Origin: Chloroflexota bacterium
GTDB lineage: Bacteria > Chloroflexota > Dehalococcoidia > Bin125
Length of the DNA stretch: 64,000 nt
Direction of reading: 5' to 3'
NCBI GenBank assembly: GCA_028873865.1
Contig: JAPPNI010000015.1
Span: forward strand, 124,001 to 188,000
The translations under genes and the position numbers were made by a program. Below, one piece after another: positions 1 through 8,509 of this stretch; position 1 is the stretch's first letter; each line of letters starts with the position of its first letter. A model generated the notes under the pieces. It ran no database searches and was not told the origin of the DNA. It saw only the letters and a program-made list of their open reading frames with translations.

Positions 1-474
1 TAGCAGGTTGATCCACGGAGGCATCGCCGGCAGACGATCCCAGTCGAACTCGCCGAACAGGGCCAGCCAGATCTTGGTGAACACACGGGCGGCCACGATC
101 CCGCCCTGATCGAGGATCCACTCACGGGCGCGAGTCATGTGCGGAGAATCAGGATCGTCACCAGCGAGTTTGAGCGCGAAGTACGCTTCCACCGACGTCG
201 AGATGTCTCCCGGACCGTTGAGATACTGCGCCCAGAAGCCCTCGGGCCGTTGCTGTGTGCGGATGTAGCGGGCAATCCCATTCCACTGTTGGCGGTCGCC
301 GATCCCGAGGTGATGAGTCAACAGCAGATACTCGGCGGTGATCGAAGGGTTCGACTCCAGCTCGCCCCACCAGAATCCGGCGGCGTCCTGCTCTTCGACC
401 AGCCAGTCGGTGGCCCGCTTGATCGAATGCGAGAGGGCGCCGTCGCTGAGCGGGATCGAAGCCGTACTGGCCAT
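1..474 (-). CDS. shc: Squalene-hopene cyclase, N-terminal part (cut by window edge)
   Basis: The reading frame begins at an ATG and runs off the left edge after 158 residues, where a full cyclase has about 630-680. It starts MASTASIPLSDGALSHS and soon shows two QxxxGxW (QW) repeats, QDAAGFW and QRPEGFW, the structural signature of the squalene/oxidosqualene cyclase family. Further typical N-domain stretches are DISTSVEAYFALKLAG and VFTKIWLALFG. The family folds squalene into hopene or a related pentacyclic triterpene at the inner membrane. The start codon lies 9 bp after the stop of the prenyl synthase gene, so the two are very probably co-transcribed for isoprenoid or hopanoid supply. The catalytic DxDD motif lies beyond the window and cannot be checked. 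Confidence 0.88.
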   Translation of the reverse strand, partial: MASTASIPLSDGALSHSIKRATDWLVEEQDAAGFWWGELESNPSITAEYLLLTHHLGIGDRQQWNGIARYIRTQQRPEGFWAQYLNGPGDISTSVEAYFALKLAGDDPDSPHMTRAREWILDQGGIVAARVFTKIWLALFGEFDWDRLPAMPPWINLL

Positions 475-483
475 GGCCGCCCC

Positions 484-1545
484 TCAGCGGTCTCGCTCAA
501 GGGTGAAGAGCGCCAGAGCTTCAAGATCTCCCACCGCCGCGGCGCGCGGATGTGCAGACTCCAGCTCAACATGGAACGCTTCGTACTCCGCTCGCGCCGC
601 TTCGTCGGTCGCTTCGTCGGCGCCGAGCTCACCCAGCAGATTGTGCACCCAGTCGACTTGCGCCTCGGGCAAGTCAGTGCCGCCATCGCCGAGATCGGGG
701 CGGTAGATATCCATCAGCTCCCTTCTGGCTTCAGAGGGAGCGTTATCAAGCGCGTAGAGGATGGGGTACGACTTCTTGCGTCTGCGGATGTCGGCGTCGG
801 TCGGCTTACCCAGCGCGTTCGGGTCGGCCCAGATGCCGAGCCAGTCGTCGCGCATCTGGAAGCAACGTCCCAGCCGCTTGCCCGCCCGATCCAACGCCTC
901 GGCCTGTTCCGTCGAAGCGCCTGCGAGCGTCGCCCCGATTGAGAGCGAAACTCCCATCATCGCGCCGGTCTTGCGTTCCACCATGGCGAGGTACTCACCG
1001 ACCGTGACATCGGTGCGTTGCTCAAAGGTGATATCCAGGTATTGACCTTCGATCATCAACATCGTCGCCTGGTTCAGGCGACGCACGGACTCAATCACAG
1101 ACTCGGCGCTCGCACCATGTTCGAGTGCCCGCCGCAGCGCGGCATCGGCCAGTTCGCGCATCAAATCACCGGTGTTGATCGCCTGCGCCACACCCCAGAT
1201 CTTCCACACCGTCGGACGGCCTCGGCGCTCAATGTCCCCGTCCTGCACATCGTCGTGCACCAGCGAGAAGTTGTGGACAATCTCGACCGCGGCAGCTCCG
1301 GCGGCTGCTCGCCGAAGCGCATCGGGACTGTCGCTGATCGCCTCTGCGCCGAGCATCGTCAATGCCGCGCGAGCGCCCTTCCCCGACGCGCTCGCCGGAC
1401 CGCCCTGTTCGTCGAGCCAGCCCAGAGCGTAGCGGGCCATGTCGTAAATCGGCAGGTCGACATTCGGAAATGCCGCCCGCATTTCCGATTGCACTGCCTC
1501 GTGATGGCGGCTGAGAGCGGTCGGGGTCGTAATCACACGGCACAC
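484..1545 (-). CDS. Polyprenyl synthetase family protein (short-chain prenyl diphosphate synthase)
   Basis: This is a 353-residue trans-prenyltransferase. The first aspartate-rich motif is DDVQD (residues 98-102), followed by ERRGRPTVW. The second is DDWLGIWAD (from about 233), followed by GKPTDADIRRRKKSYP. These bind Mg-diphosphate substrates during head-to-tail condensation of IPP with an allylic diphosphate. Length and spacing suit a farnesyl or geranylgeranyl diphosphate synthase, but chain length cannot be fixed by eye. The next gene in the same direction is a squalene-hopene cyclase, so the likely role is to feed C15 units into hopanoids. The first 10-20 residues are uncertain, since a later start is possible. 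Confidence 0.9.
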   Translation of the reverse strand: MCRVITTPTALSRHHEAVQSEMRAAFPNVDLPIYDMARYALGWLDEQGGPASASGKGARAALTMLGAEAISDSPDALRRAAAGAAAVEIVHNFSLVHDDVQDGDIERRGRPTVWKIWGVAQAINTGDLMRELADAALRRALEHGASAESVIESVRRLNQATMLMIEGQYLDITFEQRTDVTVGEYLAMVERKTGAMMGVSLSIGATLAGASTEQAEALDRAGKRLGRCFQMRDDWLGIWADPNALGKPTDADIRRRKKSYPILYALDNAPSEARRELMDIYRPDLGDGGTDLPEAQVDWVHNLLGELGADEATDEAARAEYEAFHVELESAHPRAAAVGDLEALALFTLERDR

Positions 1546-1594
1546 TCCTCACTCTGCGGCATCTTCCGGGACTCGGGCGTCCTGGTTATGAGTC

Positions 1595-2827
1595 TCAGTT
1601 GTCTTCCTCTGGAACCTGGGGTGGAAAAAACGCGATGCTACCCGCCGATATTCGGCGCGGCGGCGCAGATCCATCCGTCGGAACGATGTAGCAACCGTTC
1701 TGTGGGCCGAAGCCTCGTCGACCGGAACCACCGTTGCCCAGCGCCAGGCCGGCAAACGTGATCCACGAGCCGCAGGGGCTCACGATCTCATGCGAGTGTG
1801 CGAACTGATCGTGGAAGTTGAGCATCGTCGCAAACTCGGCCGACGGTTGGAACCGAGCCAGACGCATACTGCCGGTGCACTCTCCGTCGCGGCTCAGGTC
1901 ATAGCGGGTCAAAGAGATCATCGTGCTCGATGGCTGCGGTTCAAAGGCGAACACCGCCCGCCCGTCGGGCGACCAGAACACACCGTTGATCGTTCGGTCG
2001 ACGACAGGCTGCTGAACCCCGGTTACGGGATCGAGAATCGTCAGGTTGCGCCCTTCCGAGTCCCCTTGCGACAGGGTCAGTACGGCCAGCCGATCGCTGT
2101 CGCGCGACGCCACGAACGAGGCCGGGCCGGTGAGTTCCATCAGTTCTTCGTGTTCGGCGCCCGTCCCGACCTCGCTGCGCCGGGCGCCCACGATGATCGA
2201 GCCGCCGCCCGGCCGAGGTTTGGCGAAATAGAAGGCCGAGCCGTCCGGCGACCAGGCCGGCGAGCGGAAGCTGGGCCGCACCCGTTGAATCTGAATCGGC
2301 CCCTCCGACCCAGCCGTCAGGTCGAACAGGACCAGCTGCGCCGCCCGGTGCACGATCACCGCTCGGCCGTCCGGCGCCCAGGCGAAGTAGAGCGGCGCGC
2401 CGTCCACCAGTCTGCGTGGCTGCCCCTGCCCGCTGGCCGCCACGAGGTTGACCGCCAGGCCGCTGCCTACGTTGCCGACCACGGCCAGTGCGCGTCCCGA
2501 CGGCGCCCAGTTGACGTAATGGGCCAGACCCGCTGCGATCACCTGCCGACCGTCGCGGGGATTCTTGAAAATCGGCTCCGTCGGCCCCTCGTTGCGCGGA
2601 CCGCACCAGAGCTCAAGCTTCGGATCCTCGCGTCGCTGCGACGACGCCGATACCGCGATCTGTTCGCCGTCCGGCGACCACGACGGCCACATGAAGACCA
2701 TGCCCTCGGACTTCATGTCCAGCCGCGTCACGAGTTCGGCCGTCCAGTCGCCGCCCGCTCCGCCGATCTGGGCGATACGCAGCGAAGCGTCTTCCGAGAT
2801 CAGCGCGAGCGGCGTCATGGCACTCAC
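1595..2827 (-). CDS. TolB-like WD40/PD40 beta-propeller protein
   Basis: This 410-residue protein has repeated propeller-blade motifs: PSWSPDGEQIAVSA, NWAPSGRALAVVG, FAWAPDGRAVIVH, PAWSPDGSAFYFA and FWSPDGRAVFAF. These are typical PD40 (TolB-like) blades, giving about six or seven. No signal peptide or membrane segment is seen, so unlike periplasmic TolB it is probably cytoplasmic. A GTG start overlaps the stop of the adenosyltransferase gene in a GTGA arrangement, which implies translational coupling; an ATG three codons later is the alternative. The C-terminus contains FGPQNGCYIVPTDGSAPP. The molecular role is unknown; a protein-interaction scaffold is the default guess. Confidence 0.8.
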   Translation of the reverse strand: MSAMTPLALISEDASLRIAQIGGAGGDWTAELVTRLDMKSEGMVFMWPSWSPDGEQIAVSASSQRREDPKLELWCGPRNEGPTEPIFKNPRDGRQVIAAGLAHYVNWAPSGRALAVVGNVGSGLAVNLVAASGQGQPRRLVDGAPLYFAWAPDGRAVIVHRAAQLVLFDLTAGSEGPIQIQRVRPSFRSPAWSPDGSAFYFAKPRPGGGSIIVGARRSEVGTGAEHEELMELTGPASFVASRDSDRLAVLTLSQGDSEGRNLTILDPVTGVQQPVVDRTINGVFWSPDGRAVFAFEPQPSSTMISLTRYDLSRDGECTGSMRLARFQPSAEFATMLNFHDQFAHSHEIVSPCGSWITFAGLALGNGGSGRRGFGPQNGCYIVPTDGSAPPRRISAGSIAFFPPQVPEEDN

Positions 2828-3396
2828 TGAGCCGCCACGTCGCTCTGCGCTGACGCTCGCGAACGAATCGCGTCAACCCCGGCCTGTTGCTCCTCGTAGC
2901 GCGCCAGATCGAACAGCACCGACGAGGCGCGGTTCAGATAGCGGATCGTATCGTCATTGACCGGATGTCCGTGGCCCCGCAGACGCACCACTTCGCGTTC
3001 GGCGCGTCGGATCGTGGTGCGCGCCAGGTCGAGCGCTGCCGAACCCGGCGAACCACCCGGCAAGACAAATTCGTTCGGAGGCGGAGCCAGTCGCTCGAGC
3101 TCCGCCGCCCATGTCTCCAGCTGGTCGACATCCTCCGCCTGTGTGACAAAGTCCTCCGGGACCGGCTTGCCCGGGGCCACCGCCAGCTCGGCCATGATCA
3201 GATACAGACGCCGTTGAATCTCAATCGCGACATCGCGCGTCCTCGAGTCCGTCGACAACGCCCGGCCCAGCCCAAGCGCCGACGATGCCTCGTCGATCGC
3301 GCCGTACGCCTCCGGCTGAGGATGGTCCTTACCAATCCGGCCTCCGCCCCACAGGGTCGTGGAGCCGTCGTCGCCGGAGCGGGTGTAGTGCGGCAT
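2824..3396 (-). CDS. PduO-type cob(I)alamin adenosyltransferase
   Basis: This 190-residue protein matches PduO/ATR-type corrinoid adenosyltransferases in length. The N-terminal ATP-binding loop reads TRSGDDGSTTLWGGGRI (family TKTGDxGxTxL). Later motifs include AYGAIDEASSALG, FVLPGGSPGSAALDLARTTI followed by RRAERE, and the C-terminal YLNRASSVLFDLAR helix, where family substrate-binding residues lie. The enzyme transfers the adenosyl group of ATP to cob(I)alamin to make coenzyme B12. No B12-dependent mutase is visible nearby, so it probably serves enzymes encoded elsewhere. Its stop overlaps the next gene's GTG start by four bases. Confidence 0.92.
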   Translation of the reverse strand: MPHYTRSGDDGSTTLWGGGRIGKDHPQPEAYGAIDEASSALGLGRALSTDSRTRDVAIEIQRRLYLIMAELAVAPGKPVPEDFVTQAEDVDQLETWAAELERLAPPPNEFVLPGGSPGSAALDLARTTIRRAEREVVRLRGHGHPVNDDTIRYLNRASSVLFDLARYEEQQAGVDAIRSRASAQSDVAAQ

Positions 3397-3426
3397 GGGC
3401 TAATGGTATCCGCGAGCAGCCGGGGT

Positions 3427-3786
3427 TCAGTCGACCGCTGCCGCCTGAAGTTCGGTCCAGGCGCCCAGCAACTCGGGTGTCGTGCTGATCCCGAGCACGA
3501 TGAACCCCTGCTTGCGCGGGCGGCGATCGTCCACGTAGCCGAGGAACTGAAACAGCGGCTCGCCATCGGAGTCCAGCAGTCGCCAGTTCTGGTCGGGTGC
3601 GTTCGGATCCAGCAACCGAGACTTGGCCTCATCCGGCAGAGCAATCACCCGGCCCTGATCCACCCCACAGCCGGCCGGCGCGAAGCCCGTCCACTCGGCC
3701 TCGCTCAGCCCCGTGACAGCGGTCCATTCGTCCGAGCCTGGGCTCAATTGCACCTCGAGAGAGCAATGGTCGATGCGGCGGGACAT
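3427..3786 (-). CDS. Uncharacterised 119-residue protein
   Basis: I do not recognise a family. I chose the ATG giving MSRRIDHCSLEVQLSPG because AGGAG lies about 8 bases upstream and the start falls just after the macro-domain gene's stop. Upstream in-frame codons would run into that gene. The protein has no signal peptide or membrane helix. A central acidic stretch (LPDEAKSRLLDPNAPDQNW) is followed by beta-like segments (FQFLGYVDDRR, QGFIVLGIST). Position between the macro-domain and adenosyltransferase genes suggests co-transcription, but no function follows from this. Confidence 0.6.
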   Translation of the reverse strand: MSRRIDHCSLEVQLSPGSDEWTAVTGLSEAEWTGFAPAGCGVDQGRVIALPDEAKSRLLDPNAPDQNWRLLDSDGEPLFQFLGYVDDRRPRKQGFIVLGISTTPELLGAWTELQAAAVD

Positions 3787-3812
3787 GGCAGTCTCCTGTT
3801 GGTCGGTGTCTG

Positions 3813-4343
3813 CTACTGGACTTCGGCAGCGGCCTCGAGATTCTTCCAGACCTGCTCGAACGCGTTGAACGCGCCCTGATCGAAGAGCACAAAACGAATC
3901 GTGCGGACACTGCGGTCGTCGCCGGAATGCTCGTAGCAAACGGTCAGCATGATCTCCGCAGCCTGCGTGTAGTCGAAGCCGCCAACGCCGGTACCCAGCG
4001 CCGGAAACGCGATCGACGAAATGCCCAGTTCCTCCGCCCGCTTGAGCGCGTTATCCGTCGAGGCCCGAATCTTCTCCGCCGACGTGTACAGATCCTGGCC
4101 CATCGCCGCAGCATGGATCACGTGCTTGCACGACAGATCCCCCGAACCCGTGACGATCGCCTCGCCCACCTCGATCGGACCCTGGCGAATCGCCTCATCC
4201 TCAATCTCGCGACCGCCGGCCCGGACGATCGCCCCCGCTGTGCCCGCGCCCATCCAGAGATGGTTGTTCGCCGCGTTGACGATGGCGTCCACCTCCTGCT
4301 GGGTGATGTCGCCCTGGACAACTTCGATCGTCGAGTCGGTCAT
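3813..4343 (-). CDS. Macro domain protein (ADP-ribose/O-acetyl-ADP-ribose binding or hydrolysing)
   Basis: This 176-residue single-domain macro protein is of family-typical size. The N-terminal GDIT and DAIVNAANNHLWMGAGTAG segments form the adenine and distal-ribose binding strand and catalytic loop. FPALGTGVGGFDY (about 115-127) is the phosphate-binding loop. Family members hydrolyse O-acetyl-ADP-ribose or remove ADP-ribose from protein carboxylates. An ADP-ribosylglycohydrolase lies 42 kb away in the same window, but nothing links the two transcriptionally. The upstream intergenic gap carries a small palindromic repeat. Confidence 0.9.
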   Translation of the reverse strand: MTDSTIEVVQGDITQQEVDAIVNAANNHLWMGAGTAGAIVRAGGREIEDEAIRQGPIEVGEAIVTGSGDLSCKHVIHAAAMGQDLYTSAEKIRASTDNALKRAEELGISSIAFPALGTGVGGFDYTQAAEIMLTVCYEHSGDDRSVRTIRFVLFDQGAFNAFEQVWKNLEAAAEVQ

Positions 4344-4360
4344 GCCCTCTGCCCTAGCTC

Positions 4361-4384
4361 GTCATTCCCGCGCAAGCGGGAATC
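4361..4384. repeat. GTCATTCCC-type palindromic repeat (copy 1)
   Basis: A perfect 8-bp inverted repeat (ATTCCCGC, loop GCAA, GCGGGAAT) is preceded by GTC and followed by CTCG, between the cyclase and macro-domain genes. The same framework recurs at 50583-50607 with a different stem. Short intergenic palindromes with a GTCATTCCC...GGGAATC frame are widespread in bacterial genomes. This copy may also act as a weak terminator for the cyclase gene. Confidence 0.7.
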
Positions 4385-4435
4385 TCGCCCGACGGATTCG
4401 ACTGCGGTCGCTCGTCGCTCTACTGAGGCTACGAC

Positions 4436-5416
4436 CTATTTGATCGCCAGACCATTCGGTGGACTACCAGTGCCGCCGGTCACGTTCAGCGGCGCGGCGG
4501 CGAAGAAGCTCTCGTACACGCCGTCCTCGGCGCAGTCGTCGGCCAGCGCATCCAGCGTGAACATCTCACCGATCGCCATGCCGAATCGCCCGATGATCCA
4601 GTGGTGTAGGAAGCCATCCGGATCGGCGAAGTTCGGCGGCGGCCACGCTTCCAGCGCCGGGTTGTCCGAGCAAACCGCCGACGGATGATGGTCGAAGATG
4701 TACGCCGCCATCTCCTCCGAACAGCCCAGTCCCGGAAACGCCAGGTTCGGCATCTGCGACAGCGACTGCCGCGTCATGAAGTCCGTCTGCTCATACCAGC
4801 CGATCCAGCCAATCCGGATCAGCAGCACGTCGCCGGCCTGTAGCTCAACTCCCTGGGCCTCGCGGCACGCCTCAAGCTCGTCCGCCGTGATCGGTCGGTA
4901 CTCGTCCATCGGCAGCGGCGACCCCTGCGACTCAAACCACCGTCCCACGTCCAGCAGCACGGCGCGCCCGGCGATCCCCCGTCGCGCCCAGTGCTCGATC
5001 CCCAGCTTCGGCGCGTCCCGGTTTTCGAGCAGCCACTCGTTGGTCACGCCGCCCCAGAAACCGTGCTCAAAGTCACCCACATGCGTCAACGCATCCCACT
5101 GCGACGACTGCTGCGTGTAGAAGTTGTCCAGCACATCGTCGCCGTGGTGTCCAAACCCCGCCCGACGCATCACCGTATGCCGGACCGCCCCGCGGTTGTA
5201 CAGCGGCGGACTCGGCTGCGACTGGTCCCAGTTCATCGGGAACATCTTGCCCTTGTTGATCAGCGACGCCGCCTGCACAATCCGCTCCGGAGTCTGCAGG
5301 TTGAACATCCCCACCTGGTCATCGTCGCCAAACAGCCCCCAGGCCGTCTTGGCCGGATTCCCGGCCTTGAACGGAAGCTGGTCGTAAGTCGGGAGTTGGT
5401 CGGGTACGTCGGGCAT
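4436..5416 (-). CDS. Cyclase family protein (kynurenine formamidase-like metal hydrolase)
   Basis: This 326-residue member of the cyclase/kynurenine formamidase superfamily shows the metal-site region SQWDALTHVGD (about 104-114), the form found in the longer subfamily in place of HxGTHxD. It also has GRAVLLDVGRW in the core, DVLLIRIGWIGWYEQ, and the characteristic C-terminus APLNVTGGTGSPPNGLAIK. Superfamily members hydrolyse amide or lactone-type bonds with a divalent metal; the substrate here is unknown. It stands between a serine hydrolase and the macro-domain gene on the same strand. Confidence 0.85.
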   Translation of the reverse strand: MPDVPDQLPTYDQLPFKAGNPAKTAWGLFGDDDQVGMFNLQTPERIVQAASLINKGKMFPMNWDQSQPSPPLYNRGAVRHTVMRRAGFGHHGDDVLDNFYTQQSSQWDALTHVGDFEHGFWGGVTNEWLLENRDAPKLGIEHWARRGIAGRAVLLDVGRWFESQGSPLPMDEYRPITADELEACREAQGVELQAGDVLLIRIGWIGWYEQTDFMTRQSLSQMPNLAFPGLGCSEEMAAYIFDHHPSAVCSDNPALEAWPPPNFADPDGFLHHWIIGRFGMAIGEMFTLDALADDCAEDGVYESFFAAAPLNVTGGTGSPPNGLAIK

Positions 5417-5463
5417 GCCTGTTCCAGATTCAATCAGATCGAATTTGGAAGAAGTCTAGCCGT

Positions 5464-6705
5464 TTAGTCAACCAGACCCGGATACAGAATCTGCTTGATC
5501 TGACCGCGGAAATTGAACGTCCCCGACGGCATGAACTGCGTCAGGAAAATCACGATCATCTCCTCCGCCGGATCGATCCAGAAGATCGTGCTCGCCGCGC
5601 CGCCCCAGTAGTACTCGCCGATCGAGCCCACGTTCTGCGTCCGCGGAAGATCCACGATCATCGCAAAGCCCAGGCCAAACCCGACCCCGTCGTTCGCCGT
5701 CTCCGAGAAGCTGCCCAGCGCCCGCTCCGACAAATCCTGCCCATCCGGCAGATGATTCATCGTCATCAGCTCGATCGTCTTCGGACCCAGCAGCCGAGCC
5801 CCGTCCAGCTCGCCGCCATTCAGCAGCATCTGGCAGAACCGGTGATAGTCATGCGCCGTCGACACCAGACCGCCCCCGCCCGAGAAGAACGTCTGCGGTT
5901 CCGCGTAATGGCTCGTCGCCGGATCGTCCAGCAGCCGCAGCCGACGGTCTGGACCCCGCTCGTAGTTGGCCGCAAACCGCTCAATCTTCTCCGCCGGCAC
6001 ATCGAACCCCGTATCCACCATCCCCAGCGGCTCAAAGATGTGCTCATCCAGGTACTCGTCGAACCGCTGGCCCGAAATGGTCTGCACGAGGTAGCCGCAG
6101 ACATCCGTGGAGACGCTGTAGTTCCAGTTGTCTCCAGGCGAGAACTTCAGCGGCAGCTCCGCCAGCCGGTCGATCATCGACTGCAGGTCGCGGCCCCTCA
6201 TCGTCCCGGCCGAGTACACCTCTGCCTCGTTGTAGGCCCGTTCCAGCCCTGCCCCCGCAACCTCCATGAACCCGTAGGTCAGACCGCTCTGATGCGAGAG
6301 CACGTCGCGCATCGACATCGGACGCACCGGCGCACAGGTGTCGGTGACCGGACCGCCGGGATCGGACATCACCTGTAGATCGCGCCACTGAGGGATAAAC
6401 CGGCTCACCGGATCGGTCAGCTGGAACATCCCCCGCTCGTGCAGCTGCATCAGCGCCACCGACGTGATCGGCTTCGTCATCGAGTAAAACCGGAAAATCG
6501 TATCCGTCGCCATCGGCTTCCCGCGCTCGCGATCCATACTCCCCATCGCCGACAGGTGAGCAATCTCCCCCCGCCGCGAAATCAGCGTCAGACAACCCGC
6601 AATCTTCTCGGGCTCGATGTACCGAGCCAGCAAGTGCCGATCCAGCCGAGCCAGCGAGTCAATCGAAATGCCCGTGTTGCCAACAGTCGCGGTCATGGTG
6701 CGCAT
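5464..6705 (-). CDS. Serine hydrolase, beta-lactamase/EstB-type esterase family
   Basis: This 413-residue class C beta-lactamase-fold protein has its nucleophile in SMTK (Ser75, Lys78; SxxK motif) and a tyrosine in the [12 protein letters not shown] segment. [15 protein letters not shown] and the C-terminal [17 protein letters not shown] are typical of EstB-like carboxylesterases. No signal peptide is visible, so it is probably a cytoplasmic esterase and not a penicillin-resistance enzyme. I chose the start MRTMTATVG because AAGGA lies about 6 bases upstream. The same frame stays open a further 279 bases and includes a relic of a second hydrolase (see next entry), so automatic gene callers may extend this gene wrongly. 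Confidence 0.88.
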   Translation of the reverse strand: MRTMTATVGNTGISIDSLARLDRHLLARYIEPEKIAGCLTLISRRGEIAHLSAMGSMDRERGKPMATDTIFRFYSMTKPITSVALMQLHERGMFQLTDPVSRFIPQWRDLQVMSDPGGPVTDTCAPVRPMSMRDVLSHQSGLTYGFMEVAGAGLERAYNEAEVYSAGTMRGRDLQSMIDRLAELPLKFSPGDNWNYSVSTDVCGYLVQTISGQRFDEYLDEHIFEPLGMVDTGFDVPAEKIERFAANYERGPDRRLRLLDDPATSHYAEPQTFFSGGGGLVSTAHDYHRFCQMLLNGGELDGARLLGPKTIELMTMNHLPDGQDLSERALGSFSETANDGVGFGLGFAMIVDLPRTQNVGSIGEYYWGGAASTIFWIDPAEEMIVIFLTQFMPSGTFNFRGQIKQILYPGLVD

Positions 6706-6729
6706 CGCTTTCCTTCGTCGGAAGTCCAG

Positions 6730-6864
6730 GTCGTCAGGCCAGCCCCCATACAGCAGTTGCTTGAGCTCACCTCGAAAGTCGAAGGTATCCGACGGCATCA
6801 ACTGGGTCATGAAGACCACGACCAACTCCACAACCGGATCGATCCAGGACATCGTGCTCGCCTC
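6730..6864 (-). pseudogene. C-terminal relic of a second serine hydrolase
   Basis: About 45 codons directly upstream of and in frame with the intact serine hydrolase encode [19 protein letters not shown] and [14 protein letters not shown]. These align residue for residue with that enzyme's own C-terminus ([33 protein letters not shown]). The match begins near AST in both copies and covers only the last tenth of the protein. The simplest reading is a tandem duplication whose upstream copy was deleted from its 5' side, up to a junction just before the divergent carboxylesterase gene. The relic's own stop codon is gone. Confidence 0.8.
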
Positions 6865-6922
6865 CACTCGGACAGCCCCTACCCTGCGCCACGCAACCTC
6901 CGAATCCAGGAACCAGCGAGCC

Positions 6923-8427
6923 ATGCCCCCCATCGCCCAGACCACCGCCGGACGCATCCAGGGCGCTCGTGAGGACGACATCACCGTCTTCCGAGGCGTC
7001 CCCTACGCCGCGCCCCCAATCGGCGACCTCCGATTCCGCGCGCCCCAGCCCCATCCCAGCTGGGACGGCGTCCGCGACACCACCGAGTTCGCCCCCATCG
7101 CCCCCCAGGAAGGCATGGACGCCCTCGACACCCTCTTCCCTTCCCCGCCCCAACCTCAGAGCGAGGACTGCCTCTACCTCAACCTCTGGACCCCCGGCGT
7201 CGACGACGCCTCCCGCCCCGTCATGCTCTGGATCCACGGCGGAGCGTTCACGCTCGGTTCCGGCAGCGAGCCGCTCTACTCGGGAACCAACCTCGCCCGG
7301 CGCGGAGACGTGGTCCTCGTCACCATCAACTACCGACTCGGCGCTCTCGGCTTTCTCCACGAGCCCACCCTCGGCGAAACAAACTTCGGCATGCGAGACA
7401 TGATCGCCGCCCTGCGCTGGGTCCGCGACAACATCGCCAACTTCGGCGGCCCCCGGACAACGTCACCATCTTCGGCGAATCCGCCGGCGGAGCCGCCGTC
7501 GCCTGCCTGCTCGTCTCGCCTGAGGCCCAGGGCCTGTTCCACCGAGCCATCGGCATGAGCACCGCCGGCGACCACGGCATCCTCTTCGACGGAACCCGGC
7601 CGACCACCGACCGGTTCTATACCCAGCTCGGTATCGATCAGCCGTCCACCGCTCAACTCCGCAGCCTGCCCCTCTCCGACCTGCTCGCCGCCCAGGCCGC
7701 GGTAGAGGCCGCCGCCTTCGAGAACATGAACGAAATGTGGTCGCTGCGCCTCCCGTACGGACCGGTCATCGACGGAACCTTCCTCCCCGAACCGCCCCTC
7801 GCCACCGCTGCTCAGGTAAGCGCCGAACGAGGTATCCCCTTCCTCTCCGGCAACCCAGACGAAGAGATGAAGCTCATCCGCGCGATGATGCTCCCGGAAG
7901 TGCTCAGCCAGGCAGATGTGTTGGCCCGCCTCGCAGCAATTCCTGGAGGCGCCGACCGCGTCTACGCCGCCTACCGAGACGCCCGCGCGGACCGCGGCGA
8001 GCCTGCCGCTCCCGACGACATCCTCGACGCCGTCGCCAGCGACTTCCTCGAGATCATGCCCTCCCTCCGCTTCGCCGATGCCTGGTCCCGCGGCGGCGCG
8101 CCGACCTTCGGCTACACGCTCGACTGGAAATCGCCGATGAACGACGGCGCGCTGGGCTCCTGCCACTCGCTCGACATCCCCTTCGCCTTCGGCACCTACG
8201 CGGACGCGCCCGATTTCGCAGGAACCGGACCCGCCGCCGACGCCCTCGCCGACACGATGGTGGACATCTGGACCACCTTCGCCCGTACCGGCAATCCCGC
8301 TGTCGACGGCCTCGATTGGCCGCCCTACGACGCCGAATCGCGAGCGCAAGCGATGCTGGGCCCCGCTCTCCGCGTCGAAACTGCATGGCGCGCGACAGAA
8401 CGAGCTGTTTGGGATGGCGTCTTCTAA
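6923..8427 (+). pseudogene. Type B carboxylesterase with a single-base frameshift
   Basis: The frame opens at [17 protein letters not shown] and follows the para-nitrobenzyl esterase family ([49 protein letters not shown]) up to NIANFGG. There it breaks: homology continues one frame over with [17 protein letters not shown], which contains the catalytic serine, and runs to the normal C-terminus AVWDGVF. Against the intact paralogue 2 kb downstream, one base is missing within 7451-7458, next to a run of five C. Corrected, the protein would be about 501 residues. This is either a recent pseudogene or a sequencing or assembly error. Confidence 0.85.
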
Positions 8428-8509
8428 ACCCCACAGGTTTGCAACGGGCGTACGTTTGTCAGTAACCCATTCGCTCGAAGGCCGCTGAGCCGAGCAGCAG
8501 GAGAACGCC

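Noticed and set aside
3427..4343. Macro-domain gene plus small neighbour as a DarTG-type toxin-antitoxin system
   Set aside because: The 119-residue neighbour is downstream, too short for DarT and lacks any ADP-ribosyltransferase motif. The macro protein is a stand-alone single domain.
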